Assembly (NCBI RefSeq): GCF_037546065.1
Contig: NZ_JAWMWG010000001.1
Location: 744,001-808,000 of the forward strand
Length of the DNA stretch: 64,000 bases
Source: Holzapfeliella saturejae
GTDB taxonomy: Bacteria > Bacillota > Bacilli > Lactobacillales > Lactobacillaceae
Reading direction: 5' to 3'
The notes under the pieces were generated by a model. That model saw only the letters and a list, made by a program, of their open reading frames with translations. It did not search any database and was not told where the DNA came from. A program made the position numbers and the translations under genes. Each line of letters begins with the position of its first letter. The stretch's first letter is position 1. Shown here in pieces: positions 1 to 8,584 of the stretch.

Positions 1-1
1 A

Positions 2-751
2 TTCCATACAGTAACTAGTTCTTTTTATGTACTACTTGTAATCTTATTGGTGTATGGCTTGATTGGCTTCTTTGACGATTTTATTAAAGTTTTTAAAAAG
101 CAAAACTTAGGTTTAAAAGCTTATCAAAAGTTTGGCTTGCAAGTATTAGCCGCAGTTATCAGTCTGATAATCGCAACGTCTAATAATATTTTGCCTGATT
201 TACAGGTGCCAATCGTTGGAACAATTTCATCTTTAATTGTTTTATTTGCATTTTATGCAATTTGGATTGTTGGGTTTTCTAATGCGGTCAATCTTTCAGA
301 TGGATTAGATGGATTAGCTACAGGGTTAAGTATTATTGCTTTTGGAACATATGGTATCATTGCTTATCAACAAAACAACTTGAGTGTCTTTATTTTTATT
401 GTGACTTTGGTTGCAAGTTTACTTGGATTTATGGTTTTTAACAAAAAACCAGCTAAAATTTTCATGGGTGATGTCGGCTCATTAGCACTGGGTGGCATTC
501 TGGCAACAGTGTCGATTTTACTTGACCGTCCATGGTCATTATTGATTGTTGGAATTGTCTTTGTTTTAGAAACACTAAGCGTTATTTTACAAGTATCTTA
601 TTTTAAAATGACGCATAAAAGACTATTCAAAATGTCTCCTATTCATCATCATTTTGAAATGTTAGGTATGAATGAATGGCAAGTAGACAGCTTGTTTTGG
701 GCGGTTGGTTTAATCGCTTCAATCTGTTACTTGATTTTTGGAGGAATTTAA
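2..751 (+). CDS. mraY: Phospho-N-acetylmuramoyl-pentapeptide-transferase MraY, 5' end cut off by the window
   Basis: Membrane enzyme that transfers phospho-MurNAc-pentapeptide from UDP to undecaprenyl phosphate, making lipid I. The reading frame is open from base 2, giving 249 visible residues; the family is usually about 320, so roughly 70 N-terminal residues lie outside the window. Family motifs are visible: GFFDDF near the start, NLSDGLDGLATG, the Asp-containing FMGDVGSLALGG and the histidine motif PIHHHFE. Several hydrophobic segments fit the polytopic fold. The stop is 3 bases before murD, so it is the upstream member of the murD-murG-divIB operon. The family assignment is secure; only the 5' end is missing. 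Confidence 0.97.
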   Translation, partial: FHTVTSSFYVLLVILLVYGLIGFFDDFIKVFKKQNLGLKAYQKFGLQVLAAVISLIIATSNNILPDLQVPIVGTISSLIVLFAFYAIWIVGFSNAVNLSDGLDGLATGLSIIAFGTYGIIAYQQNNLSVFIFIVTLVASLLGFMVFNKKPAKIFMGDVGSLALGGILATVSILLDRPWSLLIVGIVFVLETLSVILQVSYFKMTHKRLFKMSPIHHHFEMLGMNEWQVDSLFWAVGLIASICYLIFGGI

Positions 752-754
752 ATT

Positions 755-2125
755 TTGGAAAATGCAGATTATAAAAATAAAACCGTTCTAGTTTTAGGCA
801 TGGGAAAGAGTGGCTACTCTGCTGCACGTGTTTTATTGAGTTTAGGCTGTCAGGTATTTTTAAATGAGTCTAAAGATTTAACACAAGATAAAAACGCACA
901 AGAGTTGCAAGCAAAGGGTGTGCTTATCCATTCAGGAGAACTTGCACTTGATTGGTTTGATCACTATGATTTTGATGTTGTTGTTAAAAGTCCTGGTATT
1001 TCTTATGAAAACCAGATGGTTAAAAAAGCTTTAGAACAAAACATTTCAATTGTGACTGAGCCCGAAATTGGCTTCTCCATTTGTCGTGCTAAAGTTATTG
1101 GGATTACAGGATCTAATGGTAAAACAACAACGACGACTTTAGTCACAGATATGCTCAATAATGGTTTGCAAAAAGGTAAAGCCTATGCTGTCGGAAACAT
1201 AGGGGTTCCGGTTTGTGATGTTGTCCAAAATGTTACTGAAGAAGATGTATTGGTCACTGAATTATCTAGTTTTCAATTGATGGGAATGCCATCAATTAAG
1301 CCAGATATTGCAGCAATTATCGATATTTATCCTACGCATTTGGATTATCACAAAACCTTTGATAATTATGTAAACGCCAAATTGTCTATCACTAGCAATC
1401 AATCTGCAGAACAATTTCTCCTAGTTAATGAAGATCAACCAGATATTTTTAAAATAGAAGAAGACAATAGTCAAGCCTCACTGATACCAATCAGTCTAGA
1501 AGGTAAATCAGAGTCTGCGATTTCAATTAAAAGCGGTTTCTTATATTACCAAAATGAACCTGTTATCAAGATTGATGAAATCAAATTACCAGGTCAGCAC
1601 AATCTACAAAATATTAGTTTTGCTGTAGCTATAGTGAAGCTAATGGGGATTGGAAATGAAGCTATTCAAAAAACTTTAACTAGTTTTACAGGGGTTAAAC
1701 ATCGACTTCAATATGTTGATGAAATTGACGGCCGAAAAGTTTATAATGACTCAAAGGCTACTAATATCGAAGCTGCATTAGTTGCTATTAATTCATTTGC
1801 TAAGCCCGAAGTATTGATCGCAGGTGGGTTAGATCGAGGATTTGAATTTGATGAATTAGTTCCAGCGTTGAAGGAACACGTTAATAAAATTGTTTTATAT
1901 GGGGAAACTAAGGCATTGATGGCAAAAGCAGCAAAACAAGCAGGAATTACTGATATTAGTGTGGTTGATACTTTAGAACAAGCTGTTCCTTTAGCTTTTT
2001 CAAAAAGTGTTCCTGGTGAAGTTATCTTATTTTCACCAGCTGCAGCTAGTTGGGATCAGTTTAAGAGTTTTGAAGAACGTGGCGATTGTTTTATAAAATA
2101 TGTTAAGAGTTTGGTGGTAAATTAA
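755..2125 (+). CDS. murD: UDP-N-acetylmuramoylalanine--D-glutamate ligase MurD
   Basis: Cytoplasmic ligase that adds D-glutamate to UDP-MurNAc-L-Ala with ATP, the second amino acid step of the peptidoglycan stem. The 456-residue protein has the family length and the Mur-ligase ATP loop GSNGKTTTTT at about residues 119-128, preceded by an N-terminal Rossmann-like region (LVLGMGKSG near residue 13). The C-terminal ligase domain contains the YNDSKATN motif. The start is TTG at 755, supported by GGAGG at 740-744 about 10 bases upstream; no ATG fits this position. It lies 3 bases after mraY and directly abuts murG, so translation is probably coupled. Confidence 0.96.
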   Translation: MENADYKNKTVLVLGMGKSGYSAARVLLSLGCQVFLNESKDLTQDKNAQELQAKGVLIHSGELALDWFDHYDFDVVVKSPGISYENQMVKKALEQNISIVTEPEIGFSICRAKVIGITGSNGKTTTTTLVTDMLNNGLQKGKAYAVGNIGVPVCDVVQNVTEEDVLVTELSSFQLMGMPSIKPDIAAIIDIYPTHLDYHKTFDNYVNAKLSITSNQSAEQFLLVNEDQPDIFKIEEDNSQASLIPISLEGKSESAISIKSGFLYYQNEPVIKIDEIKLPGQHNLQNISFAVAIVKLMGIGNEAIQKTLTSFTGVKHRLQYVDEIDGRKVYNDSKATNIEAALVAINSFAKPEVLIAGGLDRGFEFDELVPALKEHVNKIVLYGETKALMAKAAKQAGITDISVVDTLEQAVPLAFSKSVPGEVILFSPAAASWDQFKSFEERGDCFIKYVKSLVVN

Positions 2126-3226
2126 ATGCGAGTGTTAGTTACTGGTGGCGGAACTGGTGGTCATATCTATCCAATGCTAGCTTTGATAAAAAGAATGAAA
2201 GAACGTGGCGAATTAGAGGACGTTCTTTTTGTTGGTAGTAAAAGAGGGCTAGAGAGTGAATTAGTTCCAAAAGAAGGTATTAAGTTTAAATCGTTAGAAA
2301 TTCAGGGATTCAAGCGCAAGTTAACTTTTGATAATTTTAAAACATTAAATCTCTTTTTTAAGAGTGTACGTGAAGCTAAAAAAATTATTAAAGAGTTTAA
2401 ACCCGATGTTGTCATTGGAAGTGGTGGATATGTTAGTGGAGCGGTTGTGTATGCAGCTTCAAGGCTTAAAGTGCCAACCATTATCCATGAACAAAATTCT
2501 GTTGTGGGAATTACTAATAAATTTTTATCTCACTTTGTGACCAAAATTGCTTACGTTTTTGACGGTGCAGCATCTCAATTTTCACAAAAGAAAAAATTAG
2601 TTAAAACCGGAAATCCTCGTTCACAAGAGGTAGCGGAAATGACAGAATTTGCGCGTTTAACTGATTTTGGATTAGAAAATGATGTACCAACTGTTCTTGT
2701 TTTTGGCGGTTCACAAGGATCTAAGGCGATTAATGATAAAGTTTTAGACACATTGGACGTTTTAAATCAAAAGCCTTATCAAGTGATGTTTGTGACAGGT
2801 CGCCATTACTATAATGAGGTTAAAGAAACGATTGCTAACGAACAGCTAGAAGTACAAGATAATATTGTCATTATGCCTTACATCGATAATATGACGGCTA
2901 TTTTGCCAGAAATAACAGCCGTGGTTTCACGTTCAGGTGCGACAACAATTGCTGAATTAACAGCTGTTGGGACACCTTCAATTTTGATTCCAAGTCCTAA
3001 TGTGACACATGATCATCAGACTAAAAATGCACAAGATTTAGAAAAAACAGGCGCGGCTGTTGTGCTAGCTGAAAGTGATTTGAATGATTATAATTTTGTT
3101 AGCTCGATTGACCATATTTTGTTAGATGCTTCTTATGCTAAAAAAATGTCACTTGCTGCTAAAAAACACGGTATTAATGATGCCAGTGATAGGTTAATTG
3201 AATTAATGCATAATATTACACAATAA
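2126..3226 (+). CDS. murG: UDP-GlcNAc:undecaprenyl-PP-MurNAc-pentapeptide GlcNAc transferase MurG
   Basis: Peripheral membrane glycosyltransferase that adds GlcNAc to lipid I to make lipid II. The 366-residue protein shows the N-terminal glycine-rich acceptor motif GGGTGGHIYPMLAL, a second loop GSGGYVSGA, the linker motif GGSQGSKAIN that begins the C-terminal domain, and the UDP-sugar site around RSGATTIAELTAVGTP. The ATG follows the murD stop codon with no gap, and the ribosome site (TTTGGTGG, about 2110) lies inside murD, which suggests translational coupling. Together with mraY it supplies lipid II to the division proteins encoded next. Confidence 0.97.
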   Translation: MRVLVTGGGTGGHIYPMLALIKRMKERGELEDVLFVGSKRGLESELVPKEGIKFKSLEIQGFKRKLTFDNFKTLNLFFKSVREAKKIIKEFKPDVVIGSGGYVSGAVVYAASRLKVPTIIHEQNSVVGITNKFLSHFVTKIAYVFDGAASQFSQKKKLVKTGNPRSQEVAEMTEFARLTDFGLENDVPTVLVFGGSQGSKAINDKVLDTLDVLNQKPYQVMFVTGRHYYNEVKETIANEQLEVQDNIVIMPYIDNMTAILPEITAVVSRSGATTIAELTAVGTPSILIPSPNVTHDHQTKNAQDLEKTGAAVVLAESDLNDYNFVSSIDHILLDASYAKKMSLAAKKHGINDASDRLIELMHNITQ

Positions 3227-3253
3227 CAAAGTGAAAATGGGTGGTGAATGATT

Positions 3254-4129
3254 ATGGGACGTCACAAAAAACAAGATAAGTCCAAAAAATTTACAAAAAA
3301 AGATCCGCGACAAGAGTTAGATGGATGGATTAGTCAAAAAGGGCAAGAAGTAAAAAATAAGCCAGAAAAAGCTAGTCATCGATTAACTCAATTAAAAAGT
3401 CAAAGAAGACGTTCTTTAGTTAAAAAGTTACTATTAATTTTCACAATTGCTATCTTAGTTATCTTAGCAAGTCTTTATTATATGTCACCCATATCGAATG
3501 TCAGCAAAGTCGATATCAATTCTGAAAACATTGTATCAAAAGAAGAATTGGAAAAATTAGTTGTTTTCAATCCTAATGATAAAGTATTAGTTGCTTACAT
3601 CAATCAAGGGACATTGAGTCATAAAATTAACGAGGGTTATCCCTCTATTGCACGATTAGACTTAAAAATTAATAACTACAATGAACTACAGATGACAGCA
3701 GTACCCGCTGAGGTTATCGGATACTTTCAAACTACTTCTGGTTATCAGCGCATTGTATCAGATGGCCGCGTTTCACCAGAATATATAAACGAGCCAAAAG
3801 ATCATATTATTTATTATGCTTTTCAGGGAGACAACTATCAGGAAAGGCTATCACAGACTATCGATTTGATTAATAAGTTACCGGATAAGGTTAAAACGCA
3901 GGTTGCCAAAGTTCGGGTAGATGGTCTTAAGCAAAATCAAATTGTGTTGGTGATGAAAGATAATAATATTGTTCTTGGAAGCCAGGACACAATTATTGAT
4001 AAAATGAATTATTACGATAAAATAAAGGAAAAATTAGCTAGTCAAAAATACTTAATTGATTTTGAAGTGGGCTACTTTGCTCAACCATTATCTGATGAAA
4101 CTGAAAAAAACTATAATAATTCGCTTTAG
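3254..4129 (+). CDS. divIB: Cell division protein DivIB (FtsQ)
   Basis: Bitopic divisome protein that works with FtsL/DivIC outside the membrane. The start chosen is the ATG at 3254, because the ribosome site GGTGG (3240-3244) is 9 bases away; the ATG at 3248 would be only 3 bases from it. The protein has a long basic, charged cytoplasmic N-terminus (about 55 residues rich in Lys/Arg), one membrane segment (LLLIFTIAILVILASLYYM) and an extracellular region that begins like a POTRA domain (VSKVDINSENIVSKEELEKL). It is the fourth gene of the cluster, followed by a gap holding a possible ftsA promoter. The family is clear although sequence conservation in DivIB is low. Confidence 0.92.
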   Translation: MGRHKKQDKSKKFTKKDPRQELDGWISQKGQEVKNKPEKASHRLTQLKSQRRRSLVKKLLLIFTIAILVILASLYYMSPISNVSKVDINSENIVSKEELEKLVVFNPNDKVLVAYINQGTLSHKINEGYPSIARLDLKINNYNELQMTAVPAEVIGYFQTTSGYQRIVSDGRVSPEYINEPKDHIIYYAFQGDNYQERLSQTIDLINKLPDKVKTQVAKVRVDGLKQNQIVLVMKDNNIVLGSQDTIIDKMNYYDKIKEKLASQKYLIDFEVGYFAQPLSDETEKNYNNSL

Positions 4130-4153
4130 TAGTATCGTAATAATTAAAATTTA

Positions 4154-4162
4154 TGATAAAAT
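4154..4162 (+). promoter_or_regulatory. Possible extended -10 promoter for ftsA-ftsZ
   Basis: The 79-base gap between divIB and ftsA contains TG-a-TAAAAT (4154-4162), an extended -10 sequence. No good -35 hexamer stands 16-18 bases upstream. A promoter here would let the ftsA-ftsZ part of the cluster be transcribed apart from the mur genes, which is common in Firmicutes. Seen by eye only. Confidence 0.35.
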
Positions 4163-4208
4163 TTAATTTAGACTACAGCATCCACGCTAAGGTATAGGGG
4201 GATAAATT

Positions 4209-5609
4209 TTGAGTAATCAAAAGTTAGTTGTTGGTTTAGATATTGGAACTAGAAATGTCAAAGCCACAATTGCTGATATTTCCTCTGATGATATCCGTAT
4301 CATCGGGGTTTCCTCTGTTAAAACTCAGGGATTAGATAAAGGCAATATTGTTGATATTAATCAAACAGCAGAAGCAATCAAACAAGTATTAAGTAATGTT
4401 GAAGAAAAAGCTGGTACACATAATGTTAAACAGGTGGTAACAGCTATTCCTGCTAACATGTTACAACTGAAAATTATTGAAACAGAGTATCAAATTGACC
4501 AAGAAGCAAGAGAAATTAATAATCAAGATGTTGAACATGCTTTGAACCAAGCTTTTCAGCTACATCTTGAAGGCGATAGAGCAGTTGTAAGTTTTACACC
4601 TCTATATTTTAAGGTCAATGGTTTGGGAAACGTAGGCGATCCAAGACGTATGATGGGACAAGTTCTAGCAGTTAAAGGGACTATGATGACCGCACCTAAA
4701 TATCTTATGCATAACTTGAAAAAGGCAATAGAGACGGCGGGTTACCAAAGTCAAAGTTTTGTAGCAGCACCATTAGCTTTTTCATCAGTAGCATTGACTG
4801 ATGATGAAAAAGAATTTGGCACAATTTTATTGGATATTGGAGGCGGCCAAACAACCGCTTCTGTTATTCAACATAATCAATTGCGTTATGCATTCGTAGA
4901 CTTAGAAGCAGGTAGTGATATTACTAATGATATTGCAGTTGTTTTGAACACATCTAAGAATTCAGCAGAACAGATAAAAATTGATTTTGGTAATGCGATG
5001 GAATCACAAACTCGTCCTGAAGACACTTTCTCAGTTGAAAAAATTGGTCAAAAGAATTTGGATATTGTTGATGAAAGATATCTATCTCAAATCATTAGTG
5101 CTCGTGTAGACCAAATTTTAGATAACGTTGGGTCAGCTTTATATCGACATGACTTACTAGAAGCTCCTGGTGGTATTGTTATATCAGGGGGAAGTGCTGA
5201 ACTAGCCGGTCTAGAAGAGTTTGTTCAAAACTTTTATGGTATTCAAACACGTATCTACAGTCCAGATCAAATGGGTATGAGACATCCCGAATACACAAAC
5301 GTTTACGGTATTATCCATTATATGTCTCAAATAAAGGATATTGACCGTTTAATTAACCACCTAATTAGTGTTAATATAGATAATAAAGGCGTTAGTGTAA
5401 ATTCTGATAAAAAAAATAATAATTTATTTAATAAGTTTAATAAACCTAACTCTTCTAGCAATTCTCATGATGAACAAGAGACAGTTGATCACAGTTTTGA
5501 TCAATCATCAGAAAATAATAATTCATCTAATCAACAGAATTCAGACAAGAAACAACCTAAGCAAGGAAAACAAAGACTCAAAAATTTCTGGAGTAAATTT
5601 TTTGACTAA
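4209..5609 (+). CDS. ftsA: Cell division protein FtsA
   Basis: Actin-like ATPase that anchors FtsZ to the membrane. The 466-residue protein has phosphate-binding loops of the actin/Hsp70 fold (GLDIGTRNVKATIAD near residue 9 and LLDIGGGQTT near residue 220), an SHS2-type 1C region between them, and the later loop VISGGSAEL. A low-complexity Asn/Ser/Gln-rich linker (about residues 395-450) leads to a C-terminal amphipathic helix (LKNFWSKFF), the usual membrane-targeting sequence. The start is TTG at 4209, supported by a G-rich ribosome site (AGGGGGA, 4196-4202) 6-7 bases upstream. It precedes ftsZ by 20 bases. Confidence 0.96.
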   Translation: MSNQKLVVGLDIGTRNVKATIADISSDDIRIIGVSSVKTQGLDKGNIVDINQTAEAIKQVLSNVEEKAGTHNVKQVVTAIPANMLQLKIIETEYQIDQEAREINNQDVEHALNQAFQLHLEGDRAVVSFTPLYFKVNGLGNVGDPRRMMGQVLAVKGTMMTAPKYLMHNLKKAIETAGYQSQSFVAAPLAFSSVALTDDEKEFGTILLDIGGGQTTASVIQHNQLRYAFVDLEAGSDITNDIAVVLNTSKNSAEQIKIDFGNAMESQTRPEDTFSVEKIGQKNLDIVDERYLSQIISARVDQILDNVGSALYRHDLLEAPGGIVISGGSAELAGLEEFVQNFYGIQTRIYSPDQMGMRHPEYTNVYGIIHYMSQIKDIDRLINHLISVNIDNKGVSVNSDKKNNNLFNKFNKPNSSSNSHDEQETVDHSFDQSSENNNSSNQQNSDKKQPKQGKQRLKNFWSKFFD

Positions 5610-5629
5610 TAATTGGAGGCACATATTTT

Positions 5630-6991
5630 ATGGATTTTTCATTTGATTCACAAGATACAAATAACGCCATCATTAAGGTGATTGGTGTCGGGGGTGCTGG
5701 TGGAAATGCAGTTAACCGAATGATTGATGAAGACGTACAAGGTGTACAATTTATCGTAGCAAACACGGATGTTCAAGCACTAGAAAGTTCAAAAGCTGAA
5801 ACTAAAATTCAATTAGGACCTAAATTGACACGTGGGCTTGGAGCAGGTTCTAACCCAGAAGTTGGAGAAAGTGCTGCAGAAGAAAGTGCACAAGCTATTG
5901 AAGACGAACTTAAAGGTGCTGACATGATTTTTGTGACAGCAGGAATGGGAGGCGGAACTGGTACTGGAGCAGCACCAGTTGTTGCCAAGATCGCTAAAGA
6001 AACAGGTGCTTTAACAGTTGGAGTTGTAACGAGACCTTTCTTATTTGAAGGACCAAAGAGAAGCAAAAATGCTGCTCAAGGGATTTCAAACATGAAGGAA
6101 TTCGTTGATACCTTGGTAATTATTGCTAACAATCGATTACTTGAAATTGTTGATAAAAAGACACCGATGCTTGAAGCTTTCAAAGAAGCAGACAATGTCT
6201 TACGTCAAGGTGTTCAAGGTATTTCAGACTTAATCACATCAACTGACTATGTTAACTTAGACTTTGCTGATGTTAAAACTGTTATGCAAAACCAAGGTTC
6301 AGCCTTAATGGGAATCGGATATGCAACAGGAGAAAACCGTACAGTAGAAGCAACTAAGAAAGCTATCTCATCTCCATTACTTGAAGTTTCAATTGATGGT
6401 GCAAAACAAGTGCTATTAAACATTACAGGTGGACCTGACTTAACCTTATTTGAAGCTCAAGACGCTTCAAGTATTGTGAGTCAATCAGCAGGCGATGACA
6501 TTAATATCATTTTTGGTACTTCTATCAATGAAAGTTTAGGCGATGAAGTTGTGGTAACTGTAATTGCTACAGGTATTGAAAACGGCGATAGTGTAAAACC
6601 TTCAATGAGTAAAGAACCTTTAAATACTCGCCCTCAACAACCAACTCAAAGCTTAAATACTCAGTCTGAGACACATTCTGCATACTCACAACAAGAGTTA
6701 CAAAAGGAAACAGAGGCAGAAGTAAAACCTGCACCTCAAAAAGAGTTTACTTTTGAAAATAATCACGATAGTAGCAAAGAAAGAAGTACGTTCGATCCAA
6801 CTTCAGATTGGAAAGAAAACAAAGAGCCAAAGTCCTTTGATGCGCATTTAGATGATGACAACGAATCAGATCCTTTTGGCAGTTTTAGAACTGAAAAGCA
6901 CGATAACGCAGTGAACACTGATGTCGAAACACATGAAGATGATGATAATAATTTACCACCATTCTTCAGACGTCGAAAAAATAAATTTTAA
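5630..6991 (+). CDS. ftsZ: Cell division GTPase FtsZ
   Basis: Tubulin-like GTPase that forms the division ring. Visible motifs are GVGGAGGNAVNRM (about residues 19-31) and the tubulin signature GGGTGTG (107-113), followed by the core that ends near residue 320. The C-terminal tail (DDDNNLPPFFRRR) is the conserved peptide that binds FtsA and SepF. The protein is 453 residues, longer than the 380-410 typical of relatives; the excess is in an acidic, Gln/Ser/Asn-rich linker at about residues 320-435. The ribosome site TTGGAGG is at 5612-5618. The gene lies between ftsA and sepF. Confidence 0.97.
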   Translation: MDFSFDSQDTNNAIIKVIGVGGAGGNAVNRMIDEDVQGVQFIVANTDVQALESSKAETKIQLGPKLTRGLGAGSNPEVGESAAEESAQAIEDELKGADMIFVTAGMGGGTGTGAAPVVAKIAKETGALTVGVVTRPFLFEGPKRSKNAAQGISNMKEFVDTLVIIANNRLLEIVDKKTPMLEAFKEADNVLRQGVQGISDLITSTDYVNLDFADVKTVMQNQGSALMGIGYATGENRTVEATKKAISSPLLEVSIDGAKQVLLNITGGPDLTLFEAQDASSIVSQSAGDDINIIFGTSINESLGDEVVVTVIATGIENGDSVKPSMSKEPLNTRPQQPTQSLNTQSETHSAYSQQELQKETEAEVKPAPQKEFTFENNHDSSKERSTFDPTSDWKENKEPKSFDAHLDDDNESDPFGSFRTEKHDNAVNTDVETHEDDDNNLPPFFRRRKNKF

Positions 6992-7026
6992 TTAATAATG
7001 AATGAAGATATTTAGGAGGAATCATT

Positions 7027-7458
7027 ATGGCTTTTGAAAAATTTGAAAAATTCTTTGGTTTCGGAGACGAAGATATTGAACAAGAAACTTATGATTATGA
7101 AAAAGAAAATGATTACCAGCAAAACGAAACTACTAACACAAAAAGAGATAATGTTGTTCCTTTAAACTCTGATAAAAAACCATCAAATAAGATTTTCTTA
7201 TTTGAACCAAGAGTTTATTCAGATGCTAAAAATGTGGCAGAGCAAGTTTTGAATAATGGTGCATGTATCATTAACTTTTCAAGAATGGAAGATGACCAAG
7301 CAAAAAGAGTTGTTGACTTTTTAACAGGTACAGTTTATTCATTAAACGGTAAAATTGAACGTGTTGGCGACAAAATTTTTCTAGCTACTCCTCCTAAATT
7401 TGAAATTGACGGTAAAATCACAAAAATGATGGAACAAAATAAGGATGATATGGATTAA
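7027..7458 (+). CDS. sepF: Cell division protein SepF
   Basis: FtsZ-bundling membrane anchor of Gram-positive divisomes. The 143-residue protein starts with a short amphipathic, Phe-rich helix (MAFEKFEKFFGF) that fits the lipid-binding N-terminus, then an acidic/polar linker, then the SepF (DUF552) core beginning at KIFLFEPRVYSDAKNVA and including the GKIERVGDKIFLATP segment. A strong ribosome site (TTAGGAGGAATC) lies just upstream. The stop codon overlaps the ATG of ylmG by one base, so the two are probably translationally coupled. Neighbours ftsZ and ylmG are its usual ones. Confidence 0.95.
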   Translation: MAFEKFEKFFGFGDEDIEQETYDYEKENDYQQNETTNTKRDNVVPLNSDKKPSNKIFLFEPRVYSDAKNVAEQVLNNGACIINFSRMEDDQAKRVVDFLTGTVYSLNGKIERVGDKIFLATPPKFEIDGKITKMMEQNKDDMD

Positions 7459-7748
7459 TGGTTAATTTTATTATTTTTATTTATCAAATAATAAAATTTG
7501 CACTTGATATATATTCACTCTTAATTATAATATCTGCTTTTTTAAGCTGGATTCCATCTATGCAAAATAGTAAATTCGGTCGTTTTATTGGAAGAGTTGT
7601 CGATCCTTATATTGGTGCAATTGAACGTTTTATTCCAACTATTAGTGGAATTAGCTTTGCTCCTGTTGTAGGAATATTTATTATATATGTTGCACAGACT
7701 TATATACTTCCTAATTTCGTTTTATTTATATGGAGTCTTTTAAGCTAA
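7458..7748 (+). CDS. ylmG: YggT/YlmG family membrane protein
   Basis: Small (96-residue) integral membrane protein of the YggT family, routinely encoded between sepF and ylmH in Firmicutes. Two main hydrophobic segments are visible (about residues 3-28 and 66-90), separated by the family pattern FLSWIPSMQ...RVVDPYIGAIERFIP. Its exact role is not established; the context and family literature link it to division or membrane organisation. It overlaps sepF by one base at the start and ylmH by one base at the end, with no gap, so it is in the middle of the transcription unit. Confidence 0.92.
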   Translation: MVNFIIFIYQIIKFALDIYSLLIIISAFLSWIPSMQNSKFGRFIGRVVDPYIGAIERFIPTISGISFAPVVGIFIIYVAQTYILPNFVLFIWSLLS

Positions 7749-8578
7749 TGAAATTACAAGCTAGTGACTTTTATAGTTTTTTTGAAACTAATGAACAAAA
7801 AATAATCAATTATTTAGTGGGTTTGATTAATCAAACTCATTTTTCATATAGTGGAGAAGTTCTAACACCTTTTTTAACCTTGAGAGAGCAGTTTATTTTG
7901 AATCAATTAATTAAATTGTCTCAAACAACGTGCCAAGTTTCTTTCTTTGGTGGATATCACAGTGACCATGAAGAATCAGAAAGAAAGCGCGCACTATTAA
8001 CGACTGAAAAGAGGTCTAACTTTAATAAAGATGATTTCGAGATAACGGCATTTGAAATTGGCTATAATAATAAATTTAATGAGTTATCTCATGGAAAAAT
8101 TTATGCAGCACTGCACCAACTGGGTGTGGAATTTCATTTATTTGGGGATATCATCAACCAAGGTGATGTTTGGCAATTTTTTGCTGATCAAACGATAGCA
8201 GAATATGTTCGACGAGAGTTTAACTCGATTTTTAAAATTAAGATCAAGTTGCTTGATGTACCGCTATCACAAGTGATTATTCCTGAACAAAGTTACGAGG
8301 AAATGTCAATTTTAACGACCTCAAAACGAATTGATAATTTAATTGCTTCAGCCACTAATCAAAGCCGTTCTGCTGTAAAACAGTTAGTAGAATCATCAGC
8401 TGTTAAGCGAAATTGGGTGCCATTGGCTGCTAAACAACTGTCTCATTCTATAGCGTTGAATGATTATATTAGTGTTAGACACTTCGGTCGCTTTCAATTT
8501 ATTGGAGAACAAGGCGAAACAAAACGAGGCAAACACCGATTAGTAATTAAATTATGGCGAAACAAGAAAAGGGGATAG
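7748..8578 (+). CDS. ylmH: S4-domain RNA-binding protein YlmH
   Basis: RNA-binding protein reported in Bacillus subtilis to act in ribosome-associated quality control at obstructed large subunits. The start is ATG 7748, overlapping the ylmG stop (TAATG), because GGAG at 7732-7735 sits 12 bases upstream; an in-frame ATG at 7730 would overlap that ribosome site itself. The 276-residue product has the YlmH core (RKRALLTTEKR..., ITAFEIGYNNKFNELSHGKI) and a C-terminal S4 domain starting near RIDNLIASATNQSRSAVKQ. It is located between ylmG and divIVA as in other Firmicutes, although its function is translational rather than in division. Confidence 0.92.
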   Translation: MKLQASDFYSFFETNEQKIINYLVGLINQTHFSYSGEVLTPFLTLREQFILNQLIKLSQTTCQVSFFGGYHSDHEESERKRALLTTEKRSNFNKDDFEITAFEIGYNNKFNELSHGKIYAALHQLGVEFHLFGDIINQGDVWQFFADQTIAEYVRREFNSIFKIKIKLLDVPLSQVIIPEQSYEEMSILTTSKRIDNLIASATNQSRSAVKQLVESSAVKRNWVPLAAKQLSHSIALNDYISVRHFGRFQFIGEQGETKRGKHRLVIKLWRNKKRG

Positions 8579-8584
8579 AATTTA

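Noticed and set aside
5809..6066. Minus-strand open frame inside ftsZ (85 residues)
   Set aside because: Antisense shadow of a Gly/Ala-rich coding region, without ribosome site or known motif.
7730..7747. Earlier ATG of ylmH
   Set aside because: It would place the GGAG ribosome site inside the start region; ATG 7748 overlaps the ylmG stop as in coupled genes.
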